Shown: positions 14,802 through 24,208, numbered from the stretch's first letter. The stretch is 44,146 bases of DNA from an uncultured Verrucomicrobiae bacterium (GCA_937957985.1 CALGOH010000138.1:1-44146), one strand, 5' to 3'. The notes: generated from the letters alone by a model not told the origin. Numbers and translations: made by a program.

Positions 14802-17213
14802 ATGACTCCGCGCACCCTCATGATTCGCATCCTGTTTTCCTCCCTTGCCGCCGGCCTGCTGCTGGTCGTCCCGGTCGAAGCCGCCAAGCTCAAGGATTTC
14901 CCGAACCCCGACTTCACCAAGGGCGAGAAGATCCCGGAGGGCGCCACCAAGGACTGGAACCTCGGGGCGACCGGATGCCGGGGCTGGATGTACAGCAACA
15001 AGCTCGAGACCTCCAAGGCCCGCCAGATCTACATCACCAGGGTCGCCAAGGGCTCGCCGGCCGATGGGGTGCTGCAGGTCGGCGACGTCATCCTCGGCAT
15101 CGGCACCGAGCCCTTCGACTCCGATCCTCGCAAGGCCTTCGGCGAGGCGCTGACCGCCGCCGAGTCGCAGGCGGGCGCCGGGAAACTGCAGCTCCTGCGC
15201 TGGAGTGATGGAAAATCGGAGACCGTCACGGTTCCGCTCCCGGTGCTCGGCGACTATTCCTCCACCGCCCCCTACGATTGCCCGAAGTCGGCGAAGATCC
15301 TCGAGCTGGGCTGCGAGCGGCTTGCTGAGCGGGTCGCCGCTCCGGATTACAGGACCAACCCGATCTCCCGCTCGCTCAACGCCCTGGCCCTGCTCGCCAG
15401 CGGCGATGAGAAATACCTGCCCGTCCTCAAGCAGGAGGCCGAGTGGGCGTCCAACTACTCGGCCGAGCAATTCAGCGTCTGGTACTACGGCTACGTCATC
15501 AGCTTCCTCGCCGAGTACGTGATGGCGACCGGCGACGAGTCGGTCCTGCCCGGCCTGCGTCGCCTCGCGCTGGAATCCGCCGAGGGCCAGAGCATCGTCG
15601 GCTCCTGGGGTCACAAGTTCGCCGGCAAGGACGGCCGGCTGGTTGGCTACGGCATGATGAATGCTCCCGGCGTGCCGCTGACCATCTCGCTCGAGCTTTC
15701 CCGCATGGCGGGCGTGAAGGACGAGGAGATCCCCGTGGCCATCGAGCGCAGCGCGAAGCTGCTGCGCTTCTACATCGGCAAGGGCGCGGTGCCCTACGGC
15801 GACCACCATCCGTGGATCCAGACGCACGAGGACAACGGCAAGTGCGGCATGGCCGCCGTGCTCTTCAACCTGCTGGAAGAACCCGAGGGCTCGAAATTTT
15901 TCTCCCGCATGAGCCTCGCCTCCCACGGCAGCGAGCGCGACACCGGCCACACCGGCAACTTCTGGAACATGGCCTGGGCGATGCCCGGCGTGAACCAGTC
16001 GGGACCGCAGGCGACCGGCGCGTGGATGAAGGAATTCGGCGCCTGGTACTACGACCTCGCCCGCGACCACGAGGGCCAGTTCACCCACCAGGGGCCGCCC
16101 CAGGCCGCCGGCGACTCCACTCGCGGCTGGGACGCCACCGGCGCCTACCTGCTGGCCTACGCCATGCCGCTGAAGAAGCTCGTGCTCACCGGACGGAAAG
16201 CTCCGACCGCCAAGCAGCTCACTGCCGGGGAGGCCGATGCCATCATCGACGACGGCCGCGGCTGGACCAACAGCGACCGCTTCGGAACCTACGACAGCCT
16301 GCCCGGAGACGTGCTGCTCAATTGCCTCGGCTCGTGGTCGCCGGTGGTCCGCGAGCGGGCCGCCATCGCGCTCTCGCGCAATAAGTCGGCGAAGATCGAG
16401 CCCGTCATCGCGCTGCTCGGCGACCCCTCGCTCGAAACCCGGCTCGGCGCCTGCCAGGCGCTCGCCCAGTTCGGGCCGAAGGCCGCGCCCGCGGTGTCCA
16501 AACTGCGTGAGATCCTCAAGGCCGACGACCTGTGGCTGCGCATCAAGGCCGCCGACGCGCTGGCGGCGATCGGCGACGCCGCCCGGCCCGCCGTGCCCGA
16601 TCTGCTTGACCGGCTCATCCGCAAGCCCGGCTCCGAAGATCCCCGCGCCATGGAGCAGCGCTATCTCTGCTTCGTCCTGTTCGACAAGCTGCTCGCCAAG
16701 TCGATCGAGGGCGTCGATCGCGAAAAGCTGCTCGCCGCCATGCGCACGGGTCTGCTCAACCAGGACGGCCGGGCGCGCAGCTCGGTGACCAGGATCTACC
16801 CGATGCTCGGCGCGGCGGAGGTTGAGAGCCTGCTGCCGGACCTGCGCCGCTCGGTGGTGGAGCCCTCGCCCAGCGGCATCATGTTTTCCGACGGCAGCCG
16901 GATGGATGGCCTCAAGATGCTGGCGGACCTCAGGGTCGATGCGGGCATCGACGCCTGCCTCTACTGGCTGAAGAACCAGAACCACTGGGGTAGCCAGAAG
17001 CGCACGCCGGAACTGCTGGCGATCCTGCGCCGCTACGGGGCGCATGCGAAGCGCACCATCCCCGATCTCGAGAAACTCGCCGCGGAGTTCGAGGCCGGGA
17101 TCCCGGTCTATTTTCCGAAACATCTCAGCAAGCAGAAGGCCGAGGATGTGCGGGAGACCATCGAATGGCTCAAGCAAACCGACGAGCGCCCCGAGCTGAA
17201 GCCGCTCGAGTGA
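14802..17213 (+). CDS. DUF6288-type secreted protein with PDZ and HEAT repeats
   Basis: The product is 803 aa from ATG 14802; ATG 14820 is equally possible, and both precede the signal peptide MIRILFSSLAAGLLLVVPVEA. The first part, DFTKGEKIPEGATKDWNLGA and TGCRGWMY, is typical of DUF6288 proteins of planctomycetes and verrucomicrobia. A PDZ-like domain follows (ARQIYITRVAKGSPADG, then LQVGDVILGI). The middle, with NPISRSLNALALLASGDEKY and many Trp and Tyr, looks like an alpha/alpha toroid. Between about residues 520 and 625 there are HEAT-like repeats (VIALLGDPSLETRLGACQAL). Function is unknown; a role in surface glycan or protein handling is inferred from its neighbours. Confidence 0.75.
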   Translation: MTPRTLMIRILFSSLAAGLLLVVPVEAAKLKDFPNPDFTKGEKIPEGATKDWNLGATGCRGWMYSNKLETSKARQIYITRVAKGSPADGVLQVGDVILGIGTEPFDSDPRKAFGEALTAAESQAGAGKLQLLRWSDGKSETVTVPLPVLGDYSSTAPYDCPKSAKILELGCERLAERVAAPDYRTNPISRSLNALALLASGDEKYLPVLKQEAEWASNYSAEQFSVWYYGYVISFLAEYVMATGDESVLPGLRRLALESAEGQSIVGSWGHKFAGKDGRLVGYGMMNAPGVPLTISLELSRMAGVKDEEIPVAIERSAKLLRFYIGKGAVPYGDHHPWIQTHEDNGKCGMAAVLFNLLEEPEGSKFFSRMSLASHGSERDTGHTGNFWNMAWAMPGVNQSGPQATGAWMKEFGAWYYDLARDHEGQFTHQGPPQAAGDSTRGWDATGAYLLAYAMPLKKLVLTGRKAPTAKQLTAGEADAIIDDGRGWTNSDRFGTYDSLPGDVLLNCLGSWSPVVRERAAIALSRNKSAKIEPVIALLGDPSLETRLGACQALAQFGPKAAPAVSKLREILKADDLWLRIKAADALAAIGDAARPAVPDLLDRLIRKPGSEDPRAMEQRYLCFVLFDKLLAKSIEGVDREKLLAAMRTGLLNQDGRARSSVTRIYPMLGAAEVESLLPDLRRSVVEPSPSGIMFSDGSRMDGLKMLADLRVDAGIDACLYWLKNQNHWGSQKRTPELLAILRRYGAHAKRTIPDLEKLAAEFEAGIPVYFPKHLSKQKAEDVRETIEWLKQTDERPELKPLE

Positions 17214-17223
17214 GTGTCCGCTC

Positions 17224-17703
17224 ATGAAGCCCGACTTCGCCATCTTTGGGTTGATCGCTTCGGTCGGGATGCTCGGATGCGAAGAGCAGCAGCCAAAGCA
17301 CTCGTCCGACGGCACCGCCCTTGAGCCAGAGGAGGTCGGCCTTGAGGAGATGACCCGGCGGCGAGAGAGCCTGCGGGAGGAATGCGTGAAGGCAGAGGTA
17401 GTCGTCCGCGCCCTGGAGGCCGAACTGAACGACCTGAAAGACCAGTTCGCCTGGCTCAACGAGAAGATCGAGGATCTTGAGAAGGAAAAGGAGGTGGTGC
17501 GTGCCGACATCGATGCGGCGAAGCAGAGACTTCAGGCTGAACTCCCCGAACCGCTACCGGACCGACCAATCCACGAGACCGTACGAAGACTGCTAAAGAA
17601 AATCGAAGCCCAGGAGTCCGAGATCCAGGAATTACGGAATGCCCTTCGAAATGATCCTTCCGCGCCGAACGAGTCCGAACCCGAACAAGGCCCGTCTGAC
17701 TGA
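17224..17703 (+). CDS. Small coiled-coil lipoprotein
   Basis: The 159-aa product has a lipoprotein signal with lipobox MLGC (Cys19). Residues about 40-145 form a long charged coiled coil rich in Glu, Lys and Leu heptads (LEAELNDLKDQFAWLNEKIE and onward). The C-terminal tail is acidic and disordered (NDPSAPNESEPEQGPSD). It starts ten bases after the DUF6288 gene, so the two are likely co-expressed. The shape suggests an envelope tether or scaffold; nothing catalytic is visible. Confidence 0.75.
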   Translation: MKPDFAIFGLIASVGMLGCEEQQPKHSSDGTALEPEEVGLEEMTRRRESLREECVKAEVVVRALEAELNDLKDQFAWLNEKIEDLEKEKEVVRADIDAAKQRLQAELPEPLPDRPIHETVRRLLKKIEAQESEIQELRNALRNDPSAPNESEPEQGPSD

Positions 17704-17715
17704 CCCTCACCCGCG

Positions 17716-18187
17716 CCCTTGTTGCAGGGTGCGTCTGATAGTGTCGGGCACGCCGACAAAGCTGAGGATGGTGGGAGTGCCCGACGGCCTACCATCGTCC
17801 GGCGCCGGGCATCCGGCGGTATTGGAAATGGCCCGCAGGGTCATGAGAACGAAGCCCGGGGCAGCGCCCCGGGGACCATGTGGCGGAGACACAGGCGGCC
17901 TGAAAGGTCGCGAGAACCGGCATCACCTCGCGGCGTCTCTCGCGACCTTTCAGGCCGCCGGAGCAGGGAGGGCCCACCGACCCCGGGCCGCTGGCCCGGG
18001 GCTCCGTTCTTCCGACCCTTCGGGCCGGAGGCAGCGGGCACCCCGGGTCAGGCTTCGGGCCGGAGGCACTCAGGCCGGGCTCACATTTCGCGGTCCGGCC
18101 CGCCGGCGGACTCTGTTCCCCCGTGCCGCTGGTATTGCAGCGCTTCGAGGCTTGCCTGCCACTTTCAGTTACACCCCTTGTTGCAGG
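17716..18187. repeat. Palindrome mosaic bounded by 13-bp direct repeats
   Basis: The gap of about 510 bases between convergent genes carries no gene. It is bounded by CCCTTGTTGCAGG at 17716-17728 and again at 18175-18187. Inside are a GTCGGGCAC / GTGCCCGAC inverted repeat (about 17744-17785), a GCCCCGGGG-type hairpin near 17853-17874, a perfect 22-bp inverted repeat (17894-17915 with 17938-17959), a CCCCGGGCC / GGCCCGGGG hairpin near 17980-18001, and the 16-base direct repeat CTTCGGGCCGGAGGCA at 18018 and 18053. It may be a non-autonomous mobile or REP-like composite element. Confidence 0.6.
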
Positions 18188-18213
18188 CTGATTTGACAGT
18201 CTCACCCTCCTCC

Positions 18214-19059
18214 CTATTCCTCCAACAAACGCATCAACGCCGCGAAGTCTTCGTCACCCCAGCCGGCATCCTCGGTGGCGGCGAGGCGGGCGGTGACGGT
18301 TCTCAGCAGCTCGCAGCCGGCGCTTTCGGCCATGCCGCCGGCGAGGCGCATGTCCTTGTGCATGTGCTTGATGGAAAACATCGGCGAGAAGTCCCGCGCG
18401 CGCATCACCGGCTCCTTGAGCTTGGTCAGGCCGGAGTGGCTGACGTTGCGCGACAGCGCGTCAAAGAAGGTGTCGTCGTCGATGCCCGCGCGCGCGCAGA
18501 TAGCATGCGCCTCTGCCAGCGCCTGCATCTGGGCGGAGATGTTCAGGTTCATCGCCAGCTTCAGCGCGCAGGCGTGGCGGTGGGTGCCGATGCGCAGGCG
18601 GTGGGCCGAAACGAGCGCGAGCAGCGGCTCGACCGATTCACACAGCGCCTCGTCGCCGCCGAGGTAGAAGACCGTCTGCCGTTCCTCTGCCGCCGGCCTG
18701 CTGCCGGTGAAGGGCGCCTCGAGATAGCGCGCCCCGGTCGCGACGACCTGTCCGCGGAAGCGCTCGCTGCTGTCGGGGTCGATGGTGCTCGACTGGATCA
18801 CCGTCTTCGACGCGTCGAGCTCCGGCAGGATGGCATCGAGCACGCCCTGCACCGCCGGCGGATCGGCGACGACGATCTGGATCGCCTCCGCCGCGCGCGC
18901 CACTTCTCCGGCGCTGTCCTTCCATTTCGGGAAATCGGGCTTCGGCGTCCGGTTCCACGCCCCGGCCAGCTTGCCCGCCTCGTCGTGGTGCCGCGCCCAG
19001 ATGGCGCCGATGATGCCCAACCCGAGCACGCCGATCAATTGCGGAGAGGAATCGTTCAT
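18214..19059 (-). CDS. NAD(P)-dependent beta-hydroxyacid dehydrogenase family oxidoreductase
   Basis: The 281-aa product has the Rossmann start IGVLGLGIIGAIWARHH and the family layout of 6-phosphogluconate/3-hydroxyisobutyrate dehydrogenase-like enzymes: VIQSSTIDP, YLEAPFTGSRPAAEERQTVF (substrate loop), and KLAMNLN, which carries the catalytic Lys. The loop EAPFTGSRPAAEE resembles the plant glyoxylate/succinic-semialdehyde reductase branch (usually APVSGSKxPAExG), so a small aldehyde or hydroxyacid substrate is plausible. The frame stays open upstream into the next gene, but ATG 19059 gives the correct N terminus. It is divergent from the kinase fusion by 96 bases. Confidence 0.85.
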   Translation of the reverse strand: MNDSSPQLIGVLGLGIIGAIWARHHDEAGKLAGAWNRTPKPDFPKWKDSAGEVARAAEAIQIVVADPPAVQGVLDAILPELDASKTVIQSSTIDPDSSERFRGQVVATGARYLEAPFTGSRPAAEERQTVFYLGGDEALCESVEPLLALVSAHRLRIGTHRHACALKLAMNLNISAQMQALAEAHAICARAGIDDDTFFDALSRNVSHSGLTKLKEPVMRARDFSPMFSIKHMHKDMRLAGGMAESAGCELLRTVTARLAATEDAGWGDEDFAALMRLLEE

Positions 19060-19155
19060 GGTTCCCAGCAAAGCGGCCCGGGCTCGGGATTCGATCAAAA
19101 TCTGCGCCCCATCCGGCGTGAATTCCCGTCGTTTCCATGCGAAGGTCACCGAGCC

Positions 19156-20715
19156 ATGGCCCCCGAACGCATCGAAGAACTCAGGCGACCGGAGATTTTC
19201 CCGGAGCACCCCGAGGAGGTCGAGATCATCCAGACCCATCTTTCGATCGTCTGCCTCGCCGGGGACCGCGTCTACAAGCTCAAGAAGGCCATCGAGCTGC
19301 CCTTCGCCGACTTCAGCACGCTGGAGAAACGGCGCGGATTCTGCGAGCAGGAGCTGCGCCTCAACCGCCGCCTGTGCCCGGACATCTACCTCGAGGTGGT
19401 GCCGCTGGTGAGGCGGCCCGACGGCGACCTGCGCTTCGTGCCGGGAGGAAGCGGGGGCGGCGAGACCGTCGATTACGCGGTCCGGATGGCACGCATGCCG
19501 GCCGACCGCATGCTCGACGTGCTGCTGGAGAACGATGCGGTTTCGGCAGGGGAAATCCGTGGCATCGCCCGGAGGATGGTGGCCTTCCACCGCGAGGCGC
19601 GTCGCGACCCGGAGGTGGTTGATCTCGGATCACCGGAGAAGCTCCGACGCTACGCCCTCGCCAACTTCGAGGAAACCCGGGCCATGACCGGCGAAGTCTT
19701 TTCCGCCGAGTTGCACCGGGCACTCGAGCAGCGCACGGAGGAGGATTTCGATCGCTTCGAACCCCTGCTTCGAGAGCGCGCCGCCGCCGGATGCGTCGTC
19801 GAGGGCCACGGCGACCTGCACGCGCGCAACATCTGCATGACCGATCCGGTCGCGATCTACGACTGCATCGAGTTCAACCCCGGATTCCGCTGCGGCGACG
19901 TCGCCAACGAGCACGCCTTCCTCGTGATGGACCTGCGCTTCCGCGGCCACCCCGAGCTGGCGCGGGTTTACCTCGACGCCGTGATCGGCGAATCCGGAGA
20001 CGAGGACATCCGCCGGCTGATGCCGATGCTCGTGCGCTACCGGGCGATGGTTCGGGCCAAGGTCTCGGCCATCGCCGCGGGCGAACGCGAGATGCCGGAG
20101 GACAAACGCCGCGAGTCGGCCATCGCCGCCCGCCGCTACCTGAGCCTCGCCGGTGCCACGGCCGTGGAGGAGAACGCGCCAACCTGGATCGCGCTCTGCG
20201 GCCTGCCCGCGACCGGCAAGTCCACCCTCGCCCGCGCCCTGGCGGACGCCTCCGGGAAGACCTGGCCCGTTTTCTCCAGCGACTCGATCCGCAAGGAGCT
20301 GGCGGGAGTCCCGCCGGACGCCCGCCTGCCCGACTCCTGCTACACTCCGGACTTCTCCCGCCGGACCTACGACATGCTCCATCGACATGCGGCCTCCGCC
20401 TCGCGGACGCATCCGGTCGTGCTGCTCGACGCGAATTTCCGCACCCGCGACGAGCGCTCCCGCGCCCGCGACGCCGCGCGGGAGTGTGGTGCGCGCTTCG
20501 TGGTGTTGGAAACGACGGCCGCGGAGCACGTCATCCGCGGGCGTCTGGGAAAGCGGGCCCGCGATCCCGATGCCACCAGCGATGCCGATCTCGCGATCTA
20601 CGAGAAGCTCAAGCAGGAATTCGATGCCGTGGACGACGGGGAGGCCGATCACGTCGTGCGGACCGACGGCGGCGGCGAACCGGAGCCCGGGAGCGTGCTC
20701 GCCGCCCTCGTCTGA
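19156..20715 (+). CDS. Phosphotransferase-like / P-loop kinase fusion (COG2187-COG0645 type)
   Basis: The 519-aa product has two parts. Residues about 1-330 are an aminoglycoside-phosphotransferase-like kinase fold with HGDLHARNI (His218-Gly-Asp220-Leu-His222) and IYDCIEFN as the metal-binding motif. Residues about 340-519 are a P-loop kinase with Walker A GLPATGKS (349-356) followed by the FSSDSIRKEL region. This fused family is widespread and is usually annotated as bifunctional aminoglycoside phosphotransferase/ATP-binding protein; its true substrate is unknown and antibiotic resistance should not be assumed. An open frame reaches far upstream, but the start ATG 19156 fits the family N terminus MAPERIEELRRPEIFPEHPE. 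Confidence 0.85.
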   Translation: MAPERIEELRRPEIFPEHPEEVEIIQTHLSIVCLAGDRVYKLKKAIELPFADFSTLEKRRGFCEQELRLNRRLCPDIYLEVVPLVRRPDGDLRFVPGGSGGGETVDYAVRMARMPADRMLDVLLENDAVSAGEIRGIARRMVAFHREARRDPEVVDLGSPEKLRRYALANFEETRAMTGEVFSAELHRALEQRTEEDFDRFEPLLRERAAAGCVVEGHGDLHARNICMTDPVAIYDCIEFNPGFRCGDVANEHAFLVMDLRFRGHPELARVYLDAVIGESGDEDIRRLMPMLVRYRAMVRAKVSAIAAGEREMPEDKRRESAIAARRYLSLAGATAVEENAPTWIALCGLPATGKSTLARALADASGKTWPVFSSDSIRKELAGVPPDARLPDSCYTPDFSRRTYDMLHRHAASASRTHPVVLLDANFRTRDERSRARDAARECGARFVVLETTAAEHVIRGRLGKRARDPDATSDADLAIYEKLKQEFDAVDDGEADHVVRTDGGGEPEPGSVLAALV

Positions 20716-20746
20716 TCGCCGCGGGGCGCGCGCGTTTCGTGGCGGA

Positions 20747-22003
20747 TCAGTTCAGCGTCGGCGTCACGGTGTAGAGCCCGGTCGTCGCCTTCAACGCATC
20801 TTCCATCTTCATCTTCTTGCGCTCGTGGCCCATGCCCCAGGAGTCGCTGAAGATCACCTTCTTCTCATCCTCGTTGTAGCCGATGATCATGCGCATGTGC
20901 CCGCCGCCGGCCTGCTGGGCGATGGCGGGTTCCTCGGGGTACAAGCCGAGCTGCAGCGACCACAGCAGCGGAATGCCGTCGTCGATGTTCCGGATCACCG
21001 TCTTTTCGAAGTCGTGCTCCTCGAACTCGCTGCCCGGTTCGAGTTCGCCGCCCGAGCGCACGCGCACCCGGTACATCCGGCCATCGGTGAAGGGCACCGC
21101 CAGCGCGCTGAAGCGGGTCTTGAACCGATAGTCGACCTTGCCGAGCGCGCGGATCACCTCGCCCGAGCTGGTGCCGGCCGTGGCGTCCGAGCCCATCGCC
21201 TGGGCGAGCTGGTGCTGGTCGCAGGGGATCCCGTAGTATTCGAAAAGGCGCTGGATCGAGGCGACCACGCAGTAGCCCTTGGGCCCCTGGTCGACCATCG
21301 GCACGGAGGTGATGACCACATCGCCGCTCTTCTCCTCGCGCACGTTGTCGGGCAGGTCCGATTTGCGCACGGCGGTTCCGTTGCGGCTGCGCATCGAGTT
21401 GGCGATCGCGCCCGTCGCCCCGTACGGCGCGACCCGGAGCCGCAGGAACTCGAAGTCGCCCTCCTTGGCTTCCGGGTTCCGTTCCAGCACCGCCATGCCG
21501 GTCTTCGAGGTCCACAGCCAGCCGTCGGTCAGCAGGCCCTGCTGCGGGTCCGCCTCACGCCGGTAGGCGCGGGATTCCAGCCGCTCGCCCATCGCCTTGC
21601 CGCAGGTCATGAAGCGTGCCTCGAAATCCTCCGCCTCGATCGGTCCGCCGTCGGCCCGGTTGTAGATGCTGAAGCTGATGCCGTTGATGCCGCCATCGAC
21701 GAAATCCACCGTGACCTCGTCGCACGGCACCTCGCCGCCGAGGATGCTCAGGTCGATTTCCGGACCGTAGCCGATCTTGCGCATGAACACGGCGCGGCTG
21801 CGGTCCTTCGTCAGCCAGGCATAAACCCGGTCCGGGGTGTCCTTGGCGCCCTCTCCGAATTTCTCCTCGAAGGCATCCTGGTCCATCTCGAAGGACTTCG
21901 GGAAATCGAGCAGCGGGTCGAGGTCCACCTTGCGGTCCTCCCCGGCGACCGCCGCGATGCCGGCACCGATCCAAAGGGTCGTGGCGATGAGATGATTTCG
22001 CAT
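20747..22003 (-). CDS. Secreted C39-like papain-fold peptidase
   Basis: The 418-aa product begins with a signal peptide (LIATTLWIGAGIAAVAG). The C-terminal part has the complete papain-like triad of C39-like peptidases: Gln239 and Cys245 in VDQGPKGYCVVAS, His369 in GGGHMRMIIGYN and Asp387 in VIFSDSWG. Residues 25-230 form an unknown N-terminal domain that may bind substrate. C39 domains in ABC transporters cut double-glycine leaders, but here no transporter part exists, so it is a free exported protease with unknown target. It is convergent with the kinase fusion and divergent from the alcohol dehydrogenase. Confidence 0.8.
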   Translation of the reverse strand: MRNHLIATTLWIGAGIAAVAGEDRKVDLDPLLDFPKSFEMDQDAFEEKFGEGAKDTPDRVYAWLTKDRSRAVFMRKIGYGPEIDLSILGGEVPCDEVTVDFVDGGINGISFSIYNRADGGPIEAEDFEARFMTCGKAMGERLESRAYRREADPQQGLLTDGWLWTSKTGMAVLERNPEAKEGDFEFLRLRVAPYGATGAIANSMRSRNGTAVRKSDLPDNVREEKSGDVVITSVPMVDQGPKGYCVVASIQRLFEYYGIPCDQHQLAQAMGSDATAGTSSGEVIRALGKVDYRFKTRFSALAVPFTDGRMYRVRVRSGGELEPGSEFEEHDFEKTVIRNIDDGIPLLWSLQLGLYPEEPAIAQQAGGGHMRMIIGYNEDEKKVIFSDSWGMGHERKKMKMEDALKATTGLYTVTPTLN

Positions 22004-22123
22004 GCTGGGAGCCTGCCGGGGGATCGAGGTCTTACAAGTGAAAAGGGCTGGCGGTCGCGCCACACGGGCGGGCGTCGTTTATTCGTTTGAGCCTGCTGCC
22101 GGATGGTTCTTTGATGGCTTGCC

Positions 22124-23194
22124 ATGAGCCCATCGACCACCACGCCCACCCGCGCCTTCGCCGCCCAGGCCCCGGACTCCGGTCTCGCCCCCTGGCAGTA
22201 CGAACCCCGCGCCGCCCGTCCCGACGACGTCGCCATCGAGATCCTCTACTGCGGCGTCTGCCACACCGACATCCACTTCGTCGAGAACGACTGGGACATG
22301 ACCATGTATCCGGTCGTCCCCGGCCATGAAATCATCGGCCGCGTGACCGAGGTCGGGGCCGGGGTGTCGCGCTTCGAGCCCGGCCAGCTCGTCGGCGTCG
22401 GCTGCCTGGTCGATTCCTGCCGCGAGTGCTCTTCCTGCGAGAACGGCCTCGAGCAGTACTGCACCGGAGGCAATGTCTTCACCTACAACGGCATCGACCG
22501 CCACGACGGATCGGTGACCTACGGCGGCTACTCCGAGCGCCTCCGCGTGAGCGAACGTTTCGTGGTGCGGTTGCCCGACGCCCTCGACCCGGCCGCCGCC
22601 GCGCCGCTGCTGTGCGCCGGGATCACGACCTATTCGCCGCTGCGCCACGTCGGCGTGAAATCCGGCGACCGCGTCGGCGTCGTCGGCATGGGCGGCCTCG
22701 GCCACATGGGGATCAAGTTCGCCAAGGCCTTCGGCGCCGAGGTCACGCTCTTCACCCGCTCGGCCGACAAGGTCGACGAGGCGAAGCGCAACGGCGCCGA
22801 CCACGTGGTGATCAGCACCGACGAGGCGCAGATGGAGGCCGCCGCGGGCTCGCTGGACCACATCCTCGACACCGTGCCGGTCGAGCACGACCTCAATCCC
22901 TACGTCTCGTGTATGGGGATTGACGGCACCTACCTGCTCGTCGGCCAGCTCACGCCGCTCCAGCCGGCCATCGACCCGATGCCCCTCATCATGGGCCGGC
23001 GCGCGATCATGGGCTCGCTGATCGGCGGCCTGCCCGAGACCCAGGAGATGCTCGATTTCTGCGCCGCGCACGGCATCCACTGCGACATCGAGATGCTCGA
23101 CATCCGCAAGATCAACGAAGCCTACGAGCGCATGAAGCGCGGCGACGTCCGCTACCGCTTCGTCATCGACATGGCGACGCTGAAGGAGGGTTGA
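22124..23194 (+). CDS. Zinc-dependent NAD(P) alcohol dehydrogenase, CAD/YahK-like
   Basis: The 356-aa product is a medium-chain dehydrogenase of the cinnamyl-alcohol type. The catalytic zinc ligands are Cys46 in CGVCHTDIH, His68-Glu69 in PGHE and Cys164 in PLLCAG. The structural zinc site is Cys99, Cys102, Cys105 and Cys113 (CRECSSC, then QYC). The cofactor loop is GMGGLGH (188-194), followed by FTRSADK, which fits NADP preference. It reduces aldehydes to primary alcohols in the cytoplasm, probably with broad substrate range. The start ATG 22124 gives a normal N terminus; no Shine-Dalgarno site is visible. Confidence 0.92.
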   Translation: MSPSTTTPTRAFAAQAPDSGLAPWQYEPRAARPDDVAIEILYCGVCHTDIHFVENDWDMTMYPVVPGHEIIGRVTEVGAGVSRFEPGQLVGVGCLVDSCRECSSCENGLEQYCTGGNVFTYNGIDRHDGSVTYGGYSERLRVSERFVVRLPDALDPAAAAPLLCAGITTYSPLRHVGVKSGDRVGVVGMGGLGHMGIKFAKAFGAEVTLFTRSADKVDEAKRNGADHVVISTDEAQMEAAAGSLDHILDTVPVEHDLNPYVSCMGIDGTYLLVGQLTPLQPAIDPMPLIMGRRAIMGSLIGGLPETQEMLDFCAAHGIHCDIEMLDIRKINEAYERMKRGDVRYRFVIDMATLKEG

Positions 23195-23279
23195 ACCGAG
23201 ACGCCCTTTCCTGCGGCATCGGCGCGGACGGAAAAACTCAGCCGGTCCGGCAAAGTGGCATGGTGGCGAGGGCGGGAAG

Positions 23280-24092
23280 CTACTCCACAGGCAGCTCGAA
23301 GACGCTCAACACCGGCAGGTGGTCCGAGGCCTTCGTCTCGTCGATGACCTCGCAGCTCAGCCGTTTCATCGACCCGGCCGGACGGTAGAGGATGTAGTCG
23401 ATGCGCGAGTGCGGTTCCGGCGATGGCGCGCTGGGGGCGGCCGGGGTGTTCATCGTGTTCGTCCACAACCGGTGCAGCTCGGTCATCGGCTCGGAGTCGG
23501 GCAGCGCGTTCAGGTCGCCGGCGAGGATGCCCGGCAGGTCGTCTCCTTCGGCCGCGAAAAGCTCGTTGATCCGCCGCGCCTGCGCCAGGCGGTCCTCCGC
23601 CACGTTGTGCTGGAAATGGGTGCTGATGAATCGCAGCGGCTTTCCGTTCGGACCTTTCACCGTGATGGCGATGAGACCCCGCGGATAGGTCGGGTGTTCC
23701 CGGCTCCACGGCGTGTAGGGCAGCGGATGGATCACCACGTCGAGGATGGGCAGACGCGAAAGCACGCCGTTGCCGCACAGCCCACCCTGGTGGTCCTGGG
23801 TCGGGCCGAAGCGCGATGCCATGCCGGTCAGCTCGCCGAGGCGGCGGAGCTGGTGGACCCGGCCCGAGCGCTCCACGCCCACATCGACCTCCTGCAGCGC
23901 CACCAGGTCGGGTCGCTGCTTCCGGATCACCTCGGCGATCCGCGGCAGGTCGATCCTGCCATCCATGCCCTTGCCGTGGTGGATGTTGTAGCACAGCACC
24001 CGCAGCGTCGCCGGCTCCTCCGCATTCGCGGTCGTCGGCAGGACCGCGGCGCACCACGCTCCCAGGGCCCACGCGGGCCAGATCCGGTTCAT
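23280..24092 (-). CDS. Secreted endonuclease/exonuclease/phosphatase family protein
   Basis: The 270-aa product has a signal peptide (MNRIWPAWALGAWCAAVLP) and the EEP fold motifs in order: LCYNIHHGKGMDG, VALQEVD with the metal-binding Glu, FISTHFQHN with the catalytic His, LAGDLNALPDSE with Asp and Asn, and KASDHLPVLSVF with the final Asp-His pair. Such exported enzymes cleave phosphodiesters in nucleic acids, lipids or inositol phosphates; the exact substrate is not readable. GGAG eight bases before ATG 24092 favours this start over ATG 24098. It is divergent from the acetylesterase gene. Confidence 0.88.
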   Translation of the reverse strand: MNRIWPAWALGAWCAAVLPTTANAEEPATLRVLCYNIHHGKGMDGRIDLPRIAEVIRKQRPDLVALQEVDVGVERSGRVHQLRRLGELTGMASRFGPTQDHQGGLCGNGVLSRLPILDVVIHPLPYTPWSREHPTYPRGLIAITVKGPNGKPLRFISTHFQHNVAEDRLAQARRINELFAAEGDDLPGILAGDLNALPDSEPMTELHRLWTNTMNTPAAPSAPSPEPHSRIDYILYRPAGSMKRLSCEVIDETKASDHLPVLSVFELPVE

Positions 24093-24208
24093 CGGCATCG
24101 CTCCAGCGTCCCCGGCTTCGCCTCGGGGAGCCAGCGCGAAATCGGGGAGCGACACGTGCCGACTTCCCCCTTTCGCCCGGGGACGGGTCTGGTAGCGTGG
24201 TCGCTGCC

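Noticed and set aside
14796..17510. A 904-codon open frame antisense to the DUF6288 gene
   Set aside because: Same reason: no domain, shadow of GC-rich third positions.
17719..19155. Upstream extension of the kinase fusion frame
   Set aside because: It would run through the palindrome mosaic and antisense to a dehydrogenase; the family N terminus starts at 19156.
19156..20715. Antibiotic resistance gene (aminoglycoside phosphotransferase)
   Set aside because: The kinase fold is shared, but the fusion with a P-loop kinase defines a widespread family of unknown substrate; resistance cannot be claimed.
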